Shown here: piece after piece, positions 19,841 through 29,831 of the stretch | How positions within the stretch are numbered: the first letter of the stretch is position 1 | Layout of the letters: every line of letters begins with the position of its first letter | From: an uncultured Bacteroidota bacterium | GTDB lineage: Bacteria; Bacteroidota; Bacteroidia; Bacteroidales; UBA12077 | Reading direction: 5' to 3' | NCBI GenBank assembly: GCA_913055635.1 | Contig: CAJXLK010000007.1 | Coordinates: 51,846-115,845 of the forward strand | DNA length: 64,000 bases | Program-made: the position numbers and the translations under genes | Notes under the pieces: model-generated | Seen by the model: the letters and a program-made list of their open reading frames with translations, nothing else | Told to the model about the DNA's origin: nothing | Database searches by the model: none

Positions 19841-20314
19841 CTACTCCCGTTTTGTGGTTTCCTGACTTAAAAGGTCATCAATGATCTGTTCCACTTTCTT
19901 CTCATCCAAATCCACAAATATCCGCTCATTGATCATCATCACAGGCGCCCTGTCACAATACCCAAGGCATTCGGAAGGCTCCAGGGTAAAAACCATATCA
20001 CTGGTGGTTTCCCCCATCCGGATGGAAAGCTTTTGCTCTATGTAGGCCAGCAGATTGAAAGCTCCTACCATCCTGCACAAAGGAGATTTGCAAAGACGGA
20101 TGATGTATTGCCCCCGGGGCTCAACCCGGAACATGGAGTAATAGCGCACCACCCCATAAACAGAAGCAGTGGTCGTGTTCAGATATTCAGCCACCTGCCT
20201 GATATCGGCCGGGGCTATGTTGTTGCCCGCATTGTTGCGCTGAATCGCATGCAACATAACCAGCAAACGATCCCGTTCCGGGGGATAATGCTCAAGTACT
20301 TCCCTGGTGCTCAT
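19841..20314 (-). CDS. NuoE-like 2Fe-2S subunit of formate dehydrogenase
   Basis: The protein has 157 residues and is of the 24-kDa thioredoxin-like ferredoxin family. The four 2Fe-2S cysteines are seen in LCKSPLCRM and in SECLGYCDRAP. It is the first gene of the operon NuoE-like, NuoF-like, fdhA and wtpA-like, and completes an FdsG-like/FdsB-like/FdsA-like soluble NAD-dependent formate dehydrogenase. Confidence 0.92.
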   Translation of the reverse strand: MSTREVLEHYPPERDRLLVMLHAIQRNNAGNNIAPADIRQVAEYLNTTTASVYGVVRYYSMFRVEPRGQYIIRLCKSPLCRMVGAFNLLAYIEQKLSIRMGETTSDMVFTLEPSECLGYCDRAPVMMINERIFVDLDEKKVEQIIDDLLSQETTKRE

Positions 20315-20415
20315 AGAACAATGACCTTTAATTATTTAAAGGTAGGGCTTTGAAGAATGTAAATCAAGGAAGGGCGGTTATCTAAACTGATTTTACATAA
20401 CCATGGATCAATTCG

Positions 20416-21810
20416 CTACTTATAATGATCCTTCAGGCGTTCCTGGAACAATTTTTTATTGACCTGATTGATGTTGTCGACGATGGCCCTGATCTTACGT
20501 CTTCTTTCGATCTTGGCGGAAGAGGAAATTTGCCCGGCGTCATTGAACACGACCCGGTCCACCCGGTACCCCTTCTCATTGAGGCTCATGGCAACGGCGG
20601 CGTGGAAATTATCAAAAATGATCACCGAAGGCAGGCGGTTTTTGGAATAATCGTTCACGGCTTTCAGTACCATGGTCTTGATGTACTTGATTTGGGGTTT
20701 ACCCAGGTAAAAAGAACCCAGCAGCAGCTTAACCAGGTCAATTCGGGCCAGCTTTTTGGTTTTGCCTTTCTTTTTAAGTCTTTTATACTTCCAGTTGCCG
20801 GTTTCCTTAAACAGGGAAATGAACCGGCTGGGGATGTCGCGGATTTGACCCAGCTCGCCTTCGGCTTTTCTTTTTTGGTATTCGCGGTGGGCATAGCGCT
20901 GGTTCACCGGAACATAATGGTCCCATTTCCGTGTGCGGCGGTAAGATTCAGTCACGGGATCCGGTTTCCACCGGTTATCGGGGCGTTTCATCAAAGGGGC
21001 CTCCAGCTCGAGGTAACCCTTTTCCAGGGCATACAGCATGGTATTGATGAAGTGGGGCCACCCCCCACCAATAAGCTGATGAAGGGCGCTCCATAAGGTT
21101 TTATTTGATTTTGGGGAAGGCGATTTTGAGACCACCGAATCGATCGGGTAAGAATCCCGGGGCAATGAATCACGGGGCACTGAATCACGGGGCAATGAAT
21201 CCCGGGCCACTGATTCATGGGTCATTGAATCCCGGGGCATCGAATCCCGGTCCATTGAACCAGGGGCCATTGAATCCCGGGTCAATGAATCCCGGGTCAT
21301 GGCAGCCACACCATCAGAAGGTTCAGCGGCCGGGGAACCATCAGCCGGGGGGCTGTCAGCAGAAGAATTCCGGGTGGAGGCTGTATCGGAAGAGGGGGCC
21401 CCGGCCGAAACTTCATTATTACCAGAGGAGGGTTCACCAGACAATTCACTGCCGGAGGGATTCTGGCCGGAGGCAGAGGTTTTCCCTGCAGAAGCCTTGC
21501 CGGAGGTGACTTTCAGATGCAGGGGGATGCTTTGTAACCGCCGGATGAAATCTTCGGAAAGGCGTGCGGGATAGTAGGTATATTGACCGGGAGACCTCCT
21601 ATAACGGCCATTGGAATGAGGTAGCTGATCGACATCAAGCACATAGCTGCTGTCATTGGTCAGCTCCAGGCTGATCTTAAGGTTCGAGCCCCATTCCATC
21701 GAACGGATCGAAGGCTGTTGTCCATATAGAGCAGAAAAACTGGCTGTCAATGCGAAAATACCTGTCAGAAAACACAGGCTGGCTTTTACAAATGTTGATT
21801 GGTGGATCAT
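20416..21810 (-). CDS. Exported protein with five-residue RDS repeats, function unknown
   Basis: The protein has 464 residues. A signal peptide (about 1-30, ending ALYG) is followed by a small domain to about residue 105, a Ser/Gly/Pro-rich linker, then about eleven copies of a five-residue repeat of the RDSxP type (about residues 170-225), written in DNA as 15-base units. The C-terminal 230 residues are basic, with no domain I recognise; they hold KKKGKTKKL and a segment ending VDNINQVNKKLFQERL. The function cannot be named. It is likely periplasmic or surface bound. Confidence 0.75.
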   Translation of the reverse strand: MIHQSTFVKASLCFLTGIFALTASFSALYGQQPSIRSMEWGSNLKISLELTNDSSYVLDVDQLPHSNGRYRRSPGQYTYYPARLSEDFIRRLQSIPLHLKVTSGKASAGKTSASGQNPSGSELSGEPSSGNNEVSAGAPSSDTASTRNSSADSPPADGSPAAEPSDGVAAMTRDSLTRDSMAPGSMDRDSMPRDSMTHESVARDSLPRDSVPRDSLPRDSYPIDSVVSKSPSPKSNKTLWSALHQLIGGGWPHFINTMLYALEKGYLELEAPLMKRPDNRWKPDPVTESYRRTRKWDHYVPVNQRYAHREYQKRKAEGELGQIRDIPSRFISLFKETGNWKYKRLKKKGKTKKLARIDLVKLLLGSFYLGKPQIKYIKTMVLKAVNDYSKNRLPSVIIFDNFHAAVAMSLNEKGYRVDRVVFNDAGQISSSAKIERRRKIRAIVDNINQVNKKLFQERLKDHYK

Positions 21811-21827
21811 AGCTCTATATTTTTTTC

Positions 21828-22065
21828 AGGCCGGTTCTTATTTGGCCGATATTTATTAGAGCGGTTTATACAAACCGGTTTTTGTAGGCCAATTTATAGA
21901 GGCCGATTTATAATAGGCCATATTACAGGCCGATATTTATTTGGCCGGTTTTTATTTGGCCGATATTTGTTGGTGCAGTTTTTACAAGCCGGTTTTAACA
22001 GCCCGGTTTTATGCCCGATCTTATCGAGCGATCTTATCACCCGATTTTATTATCACCCGGATTGA
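21828..22065. repeat. Degenerate short repeat field (ggccgatttat type)
   Basis: About a dozen imperfect copies of a 15-20 base unit built on ggccgatatttatt or ggccggtttttatt follow one another without a gene. The frame open on the plus strand (21799-22065) is a product of the repeat and not a credible gene. It lies between two minus-strand genes, just upstream of the RDS-repeat gene. Confidence 0.75.
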
Positions 22066-22170
22066 TAAAAATGGCTCAAACCATTGTAAGGACAAATAAA
22101 AGTAACCATAATCCAAAAAAATGGAAAAAGATCAGGTTAAAAACAGCGATAAAAAAATCCCACAACATAA

Positions 22171-22213
22171 AAAGGCGTGTCTGCCGGTAGCGAAAGGGCT
22201 CCGGCAGACACGC
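22171..22213 (-). terminator. Rho-independent terminator of the methylmalonyl-CoA mutase operon
   Basis: A 13-base perfect inverted repeat (gcgtgtctgccgg / ccggcagacacgc) with a 13-base loop is followed, on the minus strand, by a T run. It is 134 bases after the mutB stop. Confidence 0.85.
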
Positions 22214-22346
22214 ACATTAAGAGACATTATCAACGGTTCAGCTTAGGTTCGATTCAAAAGGCCTCCACAATCAGGGCGCCGGAAAGGCTATACCAATGCA
22301 TCAAATCATGGCAGGTATAAACATCCAAACCGGTCTTTCAATCAAA

Positions 22347-24488
22347 TCAGGCTTCCTCTTCATCGAGCATGACCTGTAATATTTTGATGGCTGCTTCCGG
22401 GATGGGTGTACCGGGGCCAAAGACACCAGCTACGCCGGCATCATAGAGTTCCTGATAATCCTGGGGAGGAATCACCCCGCCGACGATCACGACGATGTCT
22501 TCGCGGCCGTGCTTTTTAAGTTCTTCCATCACTTTGGGGACCAATGTTTTGTGTCCTGCAGCCAGGCTGGAGATGCCCAAAATGTGCACGTCGTTTTCGA
22601 CCGCTTGTCGTGCGGCTTCAGTCGGGGTCTGGAACAGGGGACCGATGTCCACATCAAAGCCCAGATCGGCATAACCGGTAGAAACGACTTTGGCACCACG
22701 ATCGTGGCCATCCTGGCCCATTTTGGCAATCATGATCCGGGGTTGACGCCCTTCCTGTTCGGCAAATTGCTTAACGTAGGATTTGGCTTTCTGGAACATA
22801 TCATCATCTTGTGATTCAGAGGAATAGACACCTGAGATGGAGCGGGTCACCGGGGTATAACGGCCCACCACTTTTTCGCAGGCATAGGATATCTCGCCGA
22901 GGGTAGCGCGTTTTTTCGCGGCTTCCACGGAAAGTTCCAGCAGGTTGCCTTCACCGGTGCGGGCGCATTCGGTAAGGCGGTCGAGGGCTTTCTGGACCTC
23001 CTGCTCATCGCGTTCCTCCTTAAGTTGCTTGAGCCGTTTGAGCTGGGCCTCACGCACGGCTGTATTGTCCACGTTCAGGATTTCCATGGGCTCTTCCTTA
23101 TCCAGGCGGTATTTGTTAACGCCGACCCGCACTTCTTTACCGGTATCCAGTCGGGCCTGTTTCTTGGCAGCCGCTTCCTCAATGCGCATCTTAGGAATGC
23201 CTGTTTCAATGGCCTTGGCCATGCCCCCGAGGTCCTCGATCTCTTTGATGTGCTCCCAGGCGCGGCGGGCAATCTGGTCGGTAAGCTTTTCCACATAATA
23301 AGACCCGGCCCAGGGATCGAGCGACTTAATGATGTTGGTCTCTTCCTGCAGGTAGATCTGGGTGTTGCGGGCAATACGGGCCGAAAAATCGGTGGGCAGG
23401 GCAATGGCCTCATCCAGGGCATTGGTGTGCAGCGACTGGGTATGACCCAAAGCCGCACCCATGGCCTCGACGGTGGTGCGGGCCACATTGTTGTAGGGAT
23501 CCTGCTCAGTAAGGCTCCAGCCACTGGTTTGAGAGTGGGTCCGCAATGCCATCGACTTGGGATTTTGCGGATCAAACTGCTTGACAATCTTGGCCCAAAG
23601 CATCCGGGCAGCCCGCATCTTGGCTATCTCCATGAAATGGTTCATGCCGATGCCCCAGAAAAAGGAGAAGCGGGGGGCAAACGAATCGATGTCCAGCCCG
23701 GCATCCTTGCCGGCACGGATGTATTCAAGGCCGTCGGCCAACGTATAAGCCAACTCAATATCGGCAGTGGCCCCAGCCTCCTGCATGTGGTAACCCGATA
23801 CCGAAATGGAATTGAACTTGGGCATGTTTTGGGAGGTGTACTCAAAGATATCGGCAATGATGCGCATCGAAAAATCAGGCGGATAAATATAGGTATTGCG
23901 CACCATAAACTCCTTGAGGATGTCGTTTTGAATGGTTCCGCTGAGCTTTTCAAGCGGTACGCCCTGCTCCAGGCCGGCCACAATATAAAAGGCCATAACC
24001 GGCAACACAGCTCCATTCATGGTCATGGAAACGGTCATTTGATCCAGCGGGATCTGATCAAAAAGCACTTTCATATCGAGGATTGAATCCACGGCCACGC
24101 CTGCTTTACCGACATCGCCCTCCACCCGGGGGTGATCCGAGTCGTAGCCCCGGTGGGTGGCCAGGTCAAAAGCCACTGAAAGGCCTTTTTGCCCCGCGGC
24201 CAGGTTCCTCCGGTAAAAAGCATTCGATTCTTCGGCCGTGGAATAACCGGCATACTGACGGATCGTCCAGGGCCTTATGGCATACATGGTCGAATAAGGC
24301 CCGCGCAGATAAGGAGGCACACCGGCCGCATAATCCAAATGCTCCAGGTCTTCCAGGTCCTTTTCCGTATATACAGGCTTAACCGATATCTTTTCCGGGG
24401 TTTCCCAAATGGATTGATAGGCTTGAGAACCACTCCTGTCCTTGCTTTGAGAAAAATCGGGTTGTATGTTGTTAAAATTTGGTCGCAT
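22347..24488 (-). CDS. mutB: Methylmalonyl-CoA mutase, large (catalytic) subunit
   Basis: The protein has 713 residues. It interconverts succinyl-CoA and methylmalonyl-CoA with adenosylcobalamin, the key step of propionate formation or use. The TIM-barrel domain starts with [18 protein letters not shown] and holds [15 protein letters not shown]. The C-terminal cobalamin domain has the base-off ligand motif [12 protein letters not shown]. It follows mutA by 25 bases and completes the heterodimer. No epimerase or carboxylase gene is adjacent. Confidence 0.96.
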   Translation of the reverse strand: MRPNFNNIQPDFSQSKDRSGSQAYQSIWETPEKISVKPVYTEKDLEDLEHLDYAAGVPPYLRGPYSTMYAIRPWTIRQYAGYSTAEESNAFYRRNLAAGQKGLSVAFDLATHRGYDSDHPRVEGDVGKAGVAVDSILDMKVLFDQIPLDQMTVSMTMNGAVLPVMAFYIVAGLEQGVPLEKLSGTIQNDILKEFMVRNTYIYPPDFSMRIIADIFEYTSQNMPKFNSISVSGYHMQEAGATADIELAYTLADGLEYIRAGKDAGLDIDSFAPRFSFFWGIGMNHFMEIAKMRAARMLWAKIVKQFDPQNPKSMALRTHSQTSGWSLTEQDPYNNVARTTVEAMGAALGHTQSLHTNALDEAIALPTDFSARIARNTQIYLQEETNIIKSLDPWAGSYYVEKLTDQIARRAWEHIKEIEDLGGMAKAIETGIPKMRIEEAAAKKQARLDTGKEVRVGVNKYRLDKEEPMEILNVDNTAVREAQLKRLKQLKEERDEQEVQKALDRLTECARTGEGNLLELSVEAAKKRATLGEISYACEKVVGRYTPVTRSISGVYSSESQDDDMFQKAKSYVKQFAEQEGRQPRIMIAKMGQDGHDRGAKVVSTGYADLGFDVDIGPLFQTPTEAARQAVENDVHILGISSLAAGHKTLVPKVMEELKKHGREDIVVIVGGVIPPQDYQELYDAGVAGVFGPGTPIPEAAIKILQVMLDEEEA

Positions 24489-24513
24489 AAGTTGAAGATT
24501 TTCAATGGTTCAA

Positions 24514-26397
24514 TTACTCAATGCCCAGCTCTTTTTGAAACTGTCCCAGGGTCTGCACCAGGTTGGACTTGATATGGATGAAATGTTTCAGGCCTTTTTG
24601 CTGAAGCTCCTCGATGCTGTCCTTGGGATAACCGGCTACTACAACGATGGCTTCATCCTTCAGCTCATCATAAACCCGGGGGGCATATTCAGGATACTCC
24701 TGGTCTGAGCTGCATACCACCACAATATCGGCATCTTGTTGGCGGGCGGTATCAGCACCTTCTTTGACCGATTCAAAGCCGATGTTGTCGGCAATCTCAA
24801 AGCCGGCAGCAGCAAAAAAGCTGGAAGAGAACTGAGCGCGGGCCCGGCGCATTTTTTTATCGCCGATGGTCAGCATAAAGGTCTTGGGCCGTTTTTGGGC
24901 TTTGCGCTCTGTCTTGAGGCGCAGTTGTTCGATCTCCTCAGCGCCACGGTAAGGCTGGATGGGGTCGGCCTCGGCTCCGGTGGCATCTGCAGTTGAGGTC
25001 TCGAGGGTGGAAGCATCATAATCAGACTCCATCACCTCATTGGCATTGGGATAAAGGTTAACCCCGACCAGTGCTTCTTTGCGCATGGCCAGGTTCTTAT
25101 TGCGTTTATCGGCCACTTCCCTGATGCGGGGCTGCACCTTCGATTTACGGAAAGCCTCAATATATCCTCCTTCGTTTTCGGTTTCCTGGAACAAGCACCA
25201 GGCATGCTCGCCAATCGACTGGGTGAGGTTTTCAATGTAGTAGGCCCCGCCCGCCGGATCCACTACTTTATCAAAGTTGGCTTCTTCTTTGAGGATGATT
25301 TGGGTGTTGCGCGAAATGCGGCGGGCAAAATCGGTGGGTTGTTCAAAAGGTTCATCGTAAGGGGTGACCGACAGGGAATCGGTACCGCCCAGCACGGCCG
25401 ACATAGCTTCGGTGGTCCCGCGAAGCATATTGACATAGGGATCGTAAACCGTCTGATTCCAGCGGGATGTTTCACAATGGATGCGCATCTGGGTGGCCGC
25501 CTGATCGTTGGGCTGATAAGCCCCGACCAGTTTGGCCCAGAGCATCCGGGCAGCACGCAGTTTGGCTATTTCCAAAAAATAAGCCGGACCAATACCAAAG
25601 GTGAACCGCAGCCGGGGGGCCGCTTCATCCACGCTTAAACCCCGGTCAGTGAGGCGAGCCAGGTATTCATTGCCCATGGCCAGGGCATACCCCAGCTCCT
25701 GTACGATCGAGGCCCCTGCATTATGCAGGGTGGAAGCTTTGATCTCTATGACCGACAGCTGCTGCCAGTCTTTGGTATCCTCAATGAGCCGTGCAGCCTG
25801 GTCAAAGGCCTCCGATTCGCCCAATTCAATCCGGCCCTTCTGAGTCAACTCATCCAGGGGGCTGTAATCCACAGCGCATCGCAGCTCCTTCTTGTCCAAC
25901 CCCTCCTTTTCGACCCTGGAACGAAGGAAATCTACCACCGCCGGCGCCTGGGCCCCAGCCTCAAAATTCATCTCAATGGCCGGCAAACAAATATCTTTTA
26001 GTAAAGCCTGCAGTTCACTATCATCAGGCTTCTTCGATTCATCCAGCTTGTAGCCGATGGCGTCAACCCCACGGTTCAACACATCCAAAGCCCGCCGGTT
26101 GGCCTCGCCTGCATCACCTCTGGCATCAATATCCTGACGGATGAACCAGCTGTTGCCCCCGTCCGCCTTGCTGCGTACCCACGGATAAACACCCGGATGA
26201 ATGTGAAGATGTTTGATGCCTTTGAGATCTTCACTCCGATAATAGGGCCTGACGTTAAACCCTTCAATGGTGCGCCATATAAGCTTCCTGAAATAATCTG
26301 CACCTTTTAAATCCTTCTGGATCTTCTCTTCCCACGCCTCTGTCGATGTAGGCGGGAAGTCGTCCCGGAATCTGAGTTTGTCCTGTAATTTTACCAT
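24514..26397 (-). CDS. mutA: Methylmalonyl-CoA mutase, small subunit
   Basis: The protein has 627 residues and is homologous to the large subunit. The TIM-barrel part is kept (for example RISRNTQIILKEEANFDKVVDPAGGAYYIENL), but the C-terminal B12 domain lacks the DxHxxG cobalamin ligand: the matching segment reads GDKKMRRARAQF. This is normal for the non-catalytic beta subunit. It is first in the two-gene operon with mutB. Confidence 0.95.
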   Translation of the reverse strand: MVKLQDKLRFRDDFPPTSTEAWEEKIQKDLKGADYFRKLIWRTIEGFNVRPYYRSEDLKGIKHLHIHPGVYPWVRSKADGGNSWFIRQDIDARGDAGEANRRALDVLNRGVDAIGYKLDESKKPDDSELQALLKDICLPAIEMNFEAGAQAPAVVDFLRSRVEKEGLDKKELRCAVDYSPLDELTQKGRIELGESEAFDQAARLIEDTKDWQQLSVIEIKASTLHNAGASIVQELGYALAMGNEYLARLTDRGLSVDEAAPRLRFTFGIGPAYFLEIAKLRAARMLWAKLVGAYQPNDQAATQMRIHCETSRWNQTVYDPYVNMLRGTTEAMSAVLGGTDSLSVTPYDEPFEQPTDFARRISRNTQIILKEEANFDKVVDPAGGAYYIENLTQSIGEHAWCLFQETENEGGYIEAFRKSKVQPRIREVADKRNKNLAMRKEALVGVNLYPNANEVMESDYDASTLETSTADATGAEADPIQPYRGAEEIEQLRLKTERKAQKRPKTFMLTIGDKKMRRARAQFSSSFFAAAGFEIADNIGFESVKEGADTARQQDADIVVVCSSDQEYPEYAPRVYDELKDEAIVVVAGYPKDSIEELQQKGLKHFIHIKSNLVQTLGQFQKELGIE

Positions 26398-26594
26398 AGT
26401 CTATTCTAGGTTGAATTGCACGTCAAAATTATAGTTTTTCAAAATAAAATAAACTGATAAATATATGATTTACGGCATAATTGGATCTTCTAACGGTTGA
26501 AGGGCCAGCCCGCTTAATTCATGGCACAGGGATCAACCTAAACCGATTCAAAATGGCTTTAAAAAGGCCGGCCAGCTGGTTTGCCCAGGGGCCA

Positions 26595-27644
26595 TCATTT
26601 CAACCGGAAACGTCCATACACCGGGTGATGGTCGGTATTTTGAAAATTCAGCTGGCGGGTTTTCACTTCAATGGGCTGAACATTGGGCGAGACCAGGAAA
26701 AAATCGATCAAAGCGGTTGAAGTACTATCGGCATAGGGGGCTTCAAGTGAGCGGTTGGTGGGCACCGTCGGATCGTACACCCACTGCCAGTGGTCGGGCA
26801 TGAAATCGGCCGGTATGGTGCTGGTGGCGGTTTGATCAAGGTCATCCGGTCTGTTTGAACGGGAAGCAATATCGGGGGGATACTGGTTCCAGTCACCCCC
26901 GGCAATGACATGGCGCCCCTTTTCATATTCGCCGATCATGAAATCTTTCAAAAACGCCATCTCCTGTTGTTTCAGCTTCCCCTGATCGTAGGCCGAATTA
27001 TGGGTGTTGATCACCACCAGTTGGCCACCGCCTTGTAAGGGATAGCGCAAAACCATAAAACAACGCTCAAGCATAAACAGGCGTTTGGGCCAGGTATAAC
27101 CACCCGGATAATCCCATCGGGCCACGCGCCCGGGAAGCCATGCCGAATAAGTCGCCAACCCGCTGGAGACTTTTCCCAGGGGCGAACGAAGGGGGACCGG
27201 GATGAACTGTACATGGTAATTCAGGGCAAAATAACCGTGAAAAGCCGACAAAGGCTCATGGAGGCGGCGGAACTGGTTGGTATGGTAACTTCGTTTGGCA
27301 TCCACATCCACTTCCTGAAGCAGAAAGATGTCCGTTTCCTGCTCTGAGGCCAGGCGGCGCTTTATATAATCCAGGTTATCCTTTGCCTGTTGGGCGGAAG
27401 GGCGCACCCGGGAACCTCCATCATAAAAAAAACTCATGCCGGCATCCAACCCCCCGTATCCAATGTTCCAGGTCATAAAAGAGACCGTATCACGATCTAT
27501 CACATCGGGCCGGCTCTTCTCAGCCAGGGTCTCCTGTTGGCCGGGGCGGTAATCGGTCAGGGTGAAATAGCCCAAAAAGGCCGCAGCCAGCATAAGCAAA
27601 ACAATCAATACATATATCGCCACTTTTAAAATTGCCATCTTCAT
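26595..27644 (-). CDS. Membrane-anchored endonuclease/exonuclease/phosphatase family protein
   Basis: The protein has 349 residues. A single N-terminal membrane anchor (about 5-27) is followed by an EEP (DNase I-like) domain. Motifs: MTWNIGYGG, LLQEVD with the metal-binding Glu, NTHNS, GGDWNQ, DFFLV and TDHHPV with the final catalytic Asp-His. Such anchored EEP proteins may act on phospholipids, nucleic acids or sugar phosphates; the substrate is not known. The ATG at 27644 is chosen over an upstream TTG. Confidence 0.88.
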   Translation of the reverse strand: MKMAILKVAIYVLIVLLMLAAAFLGYFTLTDYRPGQQETLAEKSRPDVIDRDTVSFMTWNIGYGGLDAGMSFFYDGGSRVRPSAQQAKDNLDYIKRRLASEQETDIFLLQEVDVDAKRSYHTNQFRRLHEPLSAFHGYFALNYHVQFIPVPLRSPLGKVSSGLATYSAWLPGRVARWDYPGGYTWPKRLFMLERCFMVLRYPLQGGGQLVVINTHNSAYDQGKLKQQEMAFLKDFMIGEYEKGRHVIAGGDWNQYPPDIASRSNRPDDLDQTATSTIPADFMPDHWQWVYDPTVPTNRSLEAPYADSTSTALIDFFLVSPNVQPIEVKTRQLNFQNTDHHPVYGRFRLK

Positions 27645-27710
27645 AACATCTATCAAATGTTCATATCCCTACAAATATAAGTTTTATTCACAAAACAGAA
27701 GGATGCGTAT

Positions 27711-27740
27711 TTGTCCTTAATTTTAAATTCTCTATATTTG
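27711..27740 (+). promoter_or_regulatory. Bacteroidetes-type promoter of purQ
   Basis: TTTG at 27711-27714 and TATATTTG at 27733-27740 match the -33 TTTG / -7 TAnnTTTG consensus with an 18-base spacer. The purQ start is 112 bases downstream, so a leader of about 100 bases is expected. Confidence 0.7.
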
Positions 27741-27852
27741 ACCCGTATAAATGCTTTCAGCAGCCTTTGGCAAAGGTCTCGACAGCCCGTGGCATTCAGA
27801 TGCCAGGCTGAAAAGCAAAACCTAACCAGGGATTAAATAAACCAGGAGCTAC

Positions 27853-28548
27853 ATGAAATTTGGCGTTGTTGTTTTTCCGGGCTCAAATTGCGACCACGAC
27901 ACCTTTTACGTCCTGAGGGAGATCCTGAACCAGGAAGTAGTTGAATTATGGCACAAAGAGCATGACCTGAAGGGGGTAGACGGTGTGATTCTGCCCGGCG
28001 GATTTTCATACGGGGATTATCTCAGATCGGGTGCGATAGCGCGATTTTCCCCCATCATGGAACAAGTCATCAGCTTTGCTCAGCGCGGCGGCTTTGTCTT
28101 TGGCATATGCAATGGTTTCCAGGTGCTCTGTGAAGCAGGCCTGCTGCCGGGGGCCTTGCTGCATAACGACCATCAAAAATTCACCTGCAAAAACATCCAC
28201 ATTCTGCCCGACAACAACGACAATATCCTGACCCGCGACCTGGACAAGCAGCAGCCCATCAAAATACCTATTGCCCACGGCGAAGGCAGGTACTATGCCA
28301 AGAAAAGCACGCTTCAGAAAATGCGCATGCAGGGACAAATCCTGTTCCGATACTGTAACCAGTACGGGGAAATCACCACGGATGCCAACCCCAATGGTTC
28401 CCTGGAAAACATCGCCGGGATATGCAATGAAAACAAGAATGTATTTGGTATGATGCCCCATCCGGAGCGGGCAGGCGATGAGATGCTGGGCAACACCGAA
28501 GGTAAAATGATTTTCGAATCCATCATCAACAACCTGCAGCCCAGATAG
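27853..28548 (+). CDS. purQ: Phosphoribosylformylglycinamidine synthase, glutaminase subunit
   Basis: The protein has 231 residues and is a class I glutamine amidotransferase. The nucleophile is Cys86 in GICNGFQ, and the His-Glu pair is in the C-terminal MPHPERAGDEM. It gives ammonia to PurL for the fourth step of purine synthesis. A free-standing PurQ implies a PurL/PurS pair elsewhere; none is in this window. The gene stands alone with its own promoter. Confidence 0.94.
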   Translation: MKFGVVVFPGSNCDHDTFYVLREILNQEVVELWHKEHDLKGVDGVILPGGFSYGDYLRSGAIARFSPIMEQVISFAQRGGFVFGICNGFQVLCEAGLLPGALLHNDHQKFTCKNIHILPDNNDNILTRDLDKQQPIKIPIAHGEGRYYAKKSTLQKMRMQGQILFRYCNQYGEITTDANPNGSLENIAGICNENKNVFGMMPHPERAGDEMLGNTEGKMIFESIINNLQPR

Positions 28549-28720
28549 TTGAAAATCAGCATTCCAATTTCCTCCCTGATTCCGGGGTTTTCCTGGAAAC
28601 ACCTGTCAGCGGCCCGACTTCTTTTCTGAATCCACAAGCCTTCCAGAGATCGACAGTCGGCGGCCCGACTTGCTTTTTATATTCATGGACCTTACAGCAA
28701 ACGACTGGTTATCAATGATT

Positions 28721-29131
28721 TCATCCATACATATGGCCGAATAAATCCCAGAAACTCCACATAAAAAAGGCCAGCGATGCCGTTATATCAGCCCATACCA
28801 TCCATCTGGCCGGTCTGCGGGCGTACCAGAAGCAAAACAGGATCCGCATCCACAGTTGGCCGAAAAAAAACGCAAAAACTTTCAGGGAAAAAGGATTAAA
28901 ATGTCGGGCTTGCTGGAAATCGAACCGCACGATGGCTGAAAAAGCCCTTGACATACCTTTGCTGGCTGGCGTATGACCGGCACTGAATAGCCATTCATGC
29001 GAGGAAGGAATGGGATGCCTGCTGCTTTGGCCGGGAGCATATGCCAGGGAATACAAAAGAATCATCACGATAATGACAGCCAGTACCAGATGGATGATCT
29101 GGTAAGGATCCTGAAATTTCAACCCATGCAT
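28721..29131 (-). CDS. DUF2752 family membrane protein
   Basis: The protein has 136 residues. Hydrophobic segments lie near residues 10-30, 75-95 and 105-130, and the C-rich AGHTPAS-like turn of DUF2752 is partly kept (SAGHTPASKGMSRAF). The family function is unknown. It starts 11 bases after the DUF4190 stop, or overlaps further if a GTG at 29140 is used, so the two are one unit. Confidence 0.72.
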   Translation of the reverse strand: MHGLKFQDPYQIIHLVLAVIIVMILLYSLAYAPGQSSRHPIPSSHEWLFSAGHTPASKGMSRAFSAIVRFDFQQARHFNPFSLKVFAFFFGQLWMRILFCFWYARRPARWMVWADITASLAFFMWSFWDLFGHMYG

Positions 29132-29142
29132 GCAATGCACAT

Positions 29143-29676
29143 CTACTTCTTTTCCTGCTCTTCCTTAAGCTGATCGAGTTTCTGCTCGGTCTTTTCCACA
29201 TCTTCATCCGAACTGTTTGGGGATGTATCGGGGCCTTCAGGCTGGGTATCGCCCTCAAGATTCTCCATCTTTTCTTCCAGATCCTCCATATCGGCTTCAT
29301 CCATATCCTGCTCGGCCTCTTCTATATCCTCTTCCAGATCCCTGCTAACATCTTCAAGCTGCTCCAAACCTTCAAGCCATCCCCCCTCACGTTCGATGGC
29401 ATTCTGGAAAAACGCCCCCAAAAAGAAGAACCATAACACAGCAATGACAGATCCCACAATAGAAACCACGAGACCGGCCGTGGTAATCCCTTTGGCTCCG
29501 TTGCTCTGACGGGCCTGCGAAAGCCCAATGGCACTCAGTACAATGCCAACGGCCCCAAATAAAAGGGCAATGATGAAGGTACAGCCCATAATGGCCAACG
29601 GTACGGAAATGATGCCCAGAACCAGTCCGGCTATGCCTAACCCCTGGCCTGCATTGGTTCGTTTTTGTTCTACCAT
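29143..29676 (-). CDS. DUF4190 domain membrane protein with acidic tail
   Basis: The protein has 177 residues. Two membrane segments (about 12-50 and 63-90) with AGLVLGIIS and TAGLVVSIVG repeats are typical of the DUF4190 family. A highly acidic C-terminal tail (about 100-177), rich in Glu/Asp and probably coiled, follows. The function is unknown. It is first of a two-gene unit with the DUF2752 protein. Confidence 0.75.
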   Translation of the reverse strand: MVEQKRTNAGQGLGIAGLVLGIISVPLAIMGCTFIIALLFGAVGIVLSAIGLSQARQSNGAKGITTAGLVVSIVGSVIAVLWFFFLGAFFQNAIEREGGWLEGLEQLEDVSRDLEEDIEEAEQDMDEADMEDLEEKMENLEGDTQPEGPDTSPNSSDEDVEKTEQKLDQLKEEQEKK

Positions 29677-29831
29677 AATCGAATGGAAGTTGATGATTCA
29701 TACCAAAAATACTAAAAATTATTCAGTTGATAAACCCACGGTCAATTTTTTACCAGCGTGATTCCCCCGTAATGTTGTTTTTCTCTTATTTATCTTATAT
29801 TTTTAAAAGACATAAACTAAACCCCAACGTT

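Noticed and set aside
21799..22065. Plus-strand gene of 88 codons with repeated FGRYL-like residues
   Set aside because: The frame is produced by the degenerate DNA repeat, has no promoter and resembles no protein family.
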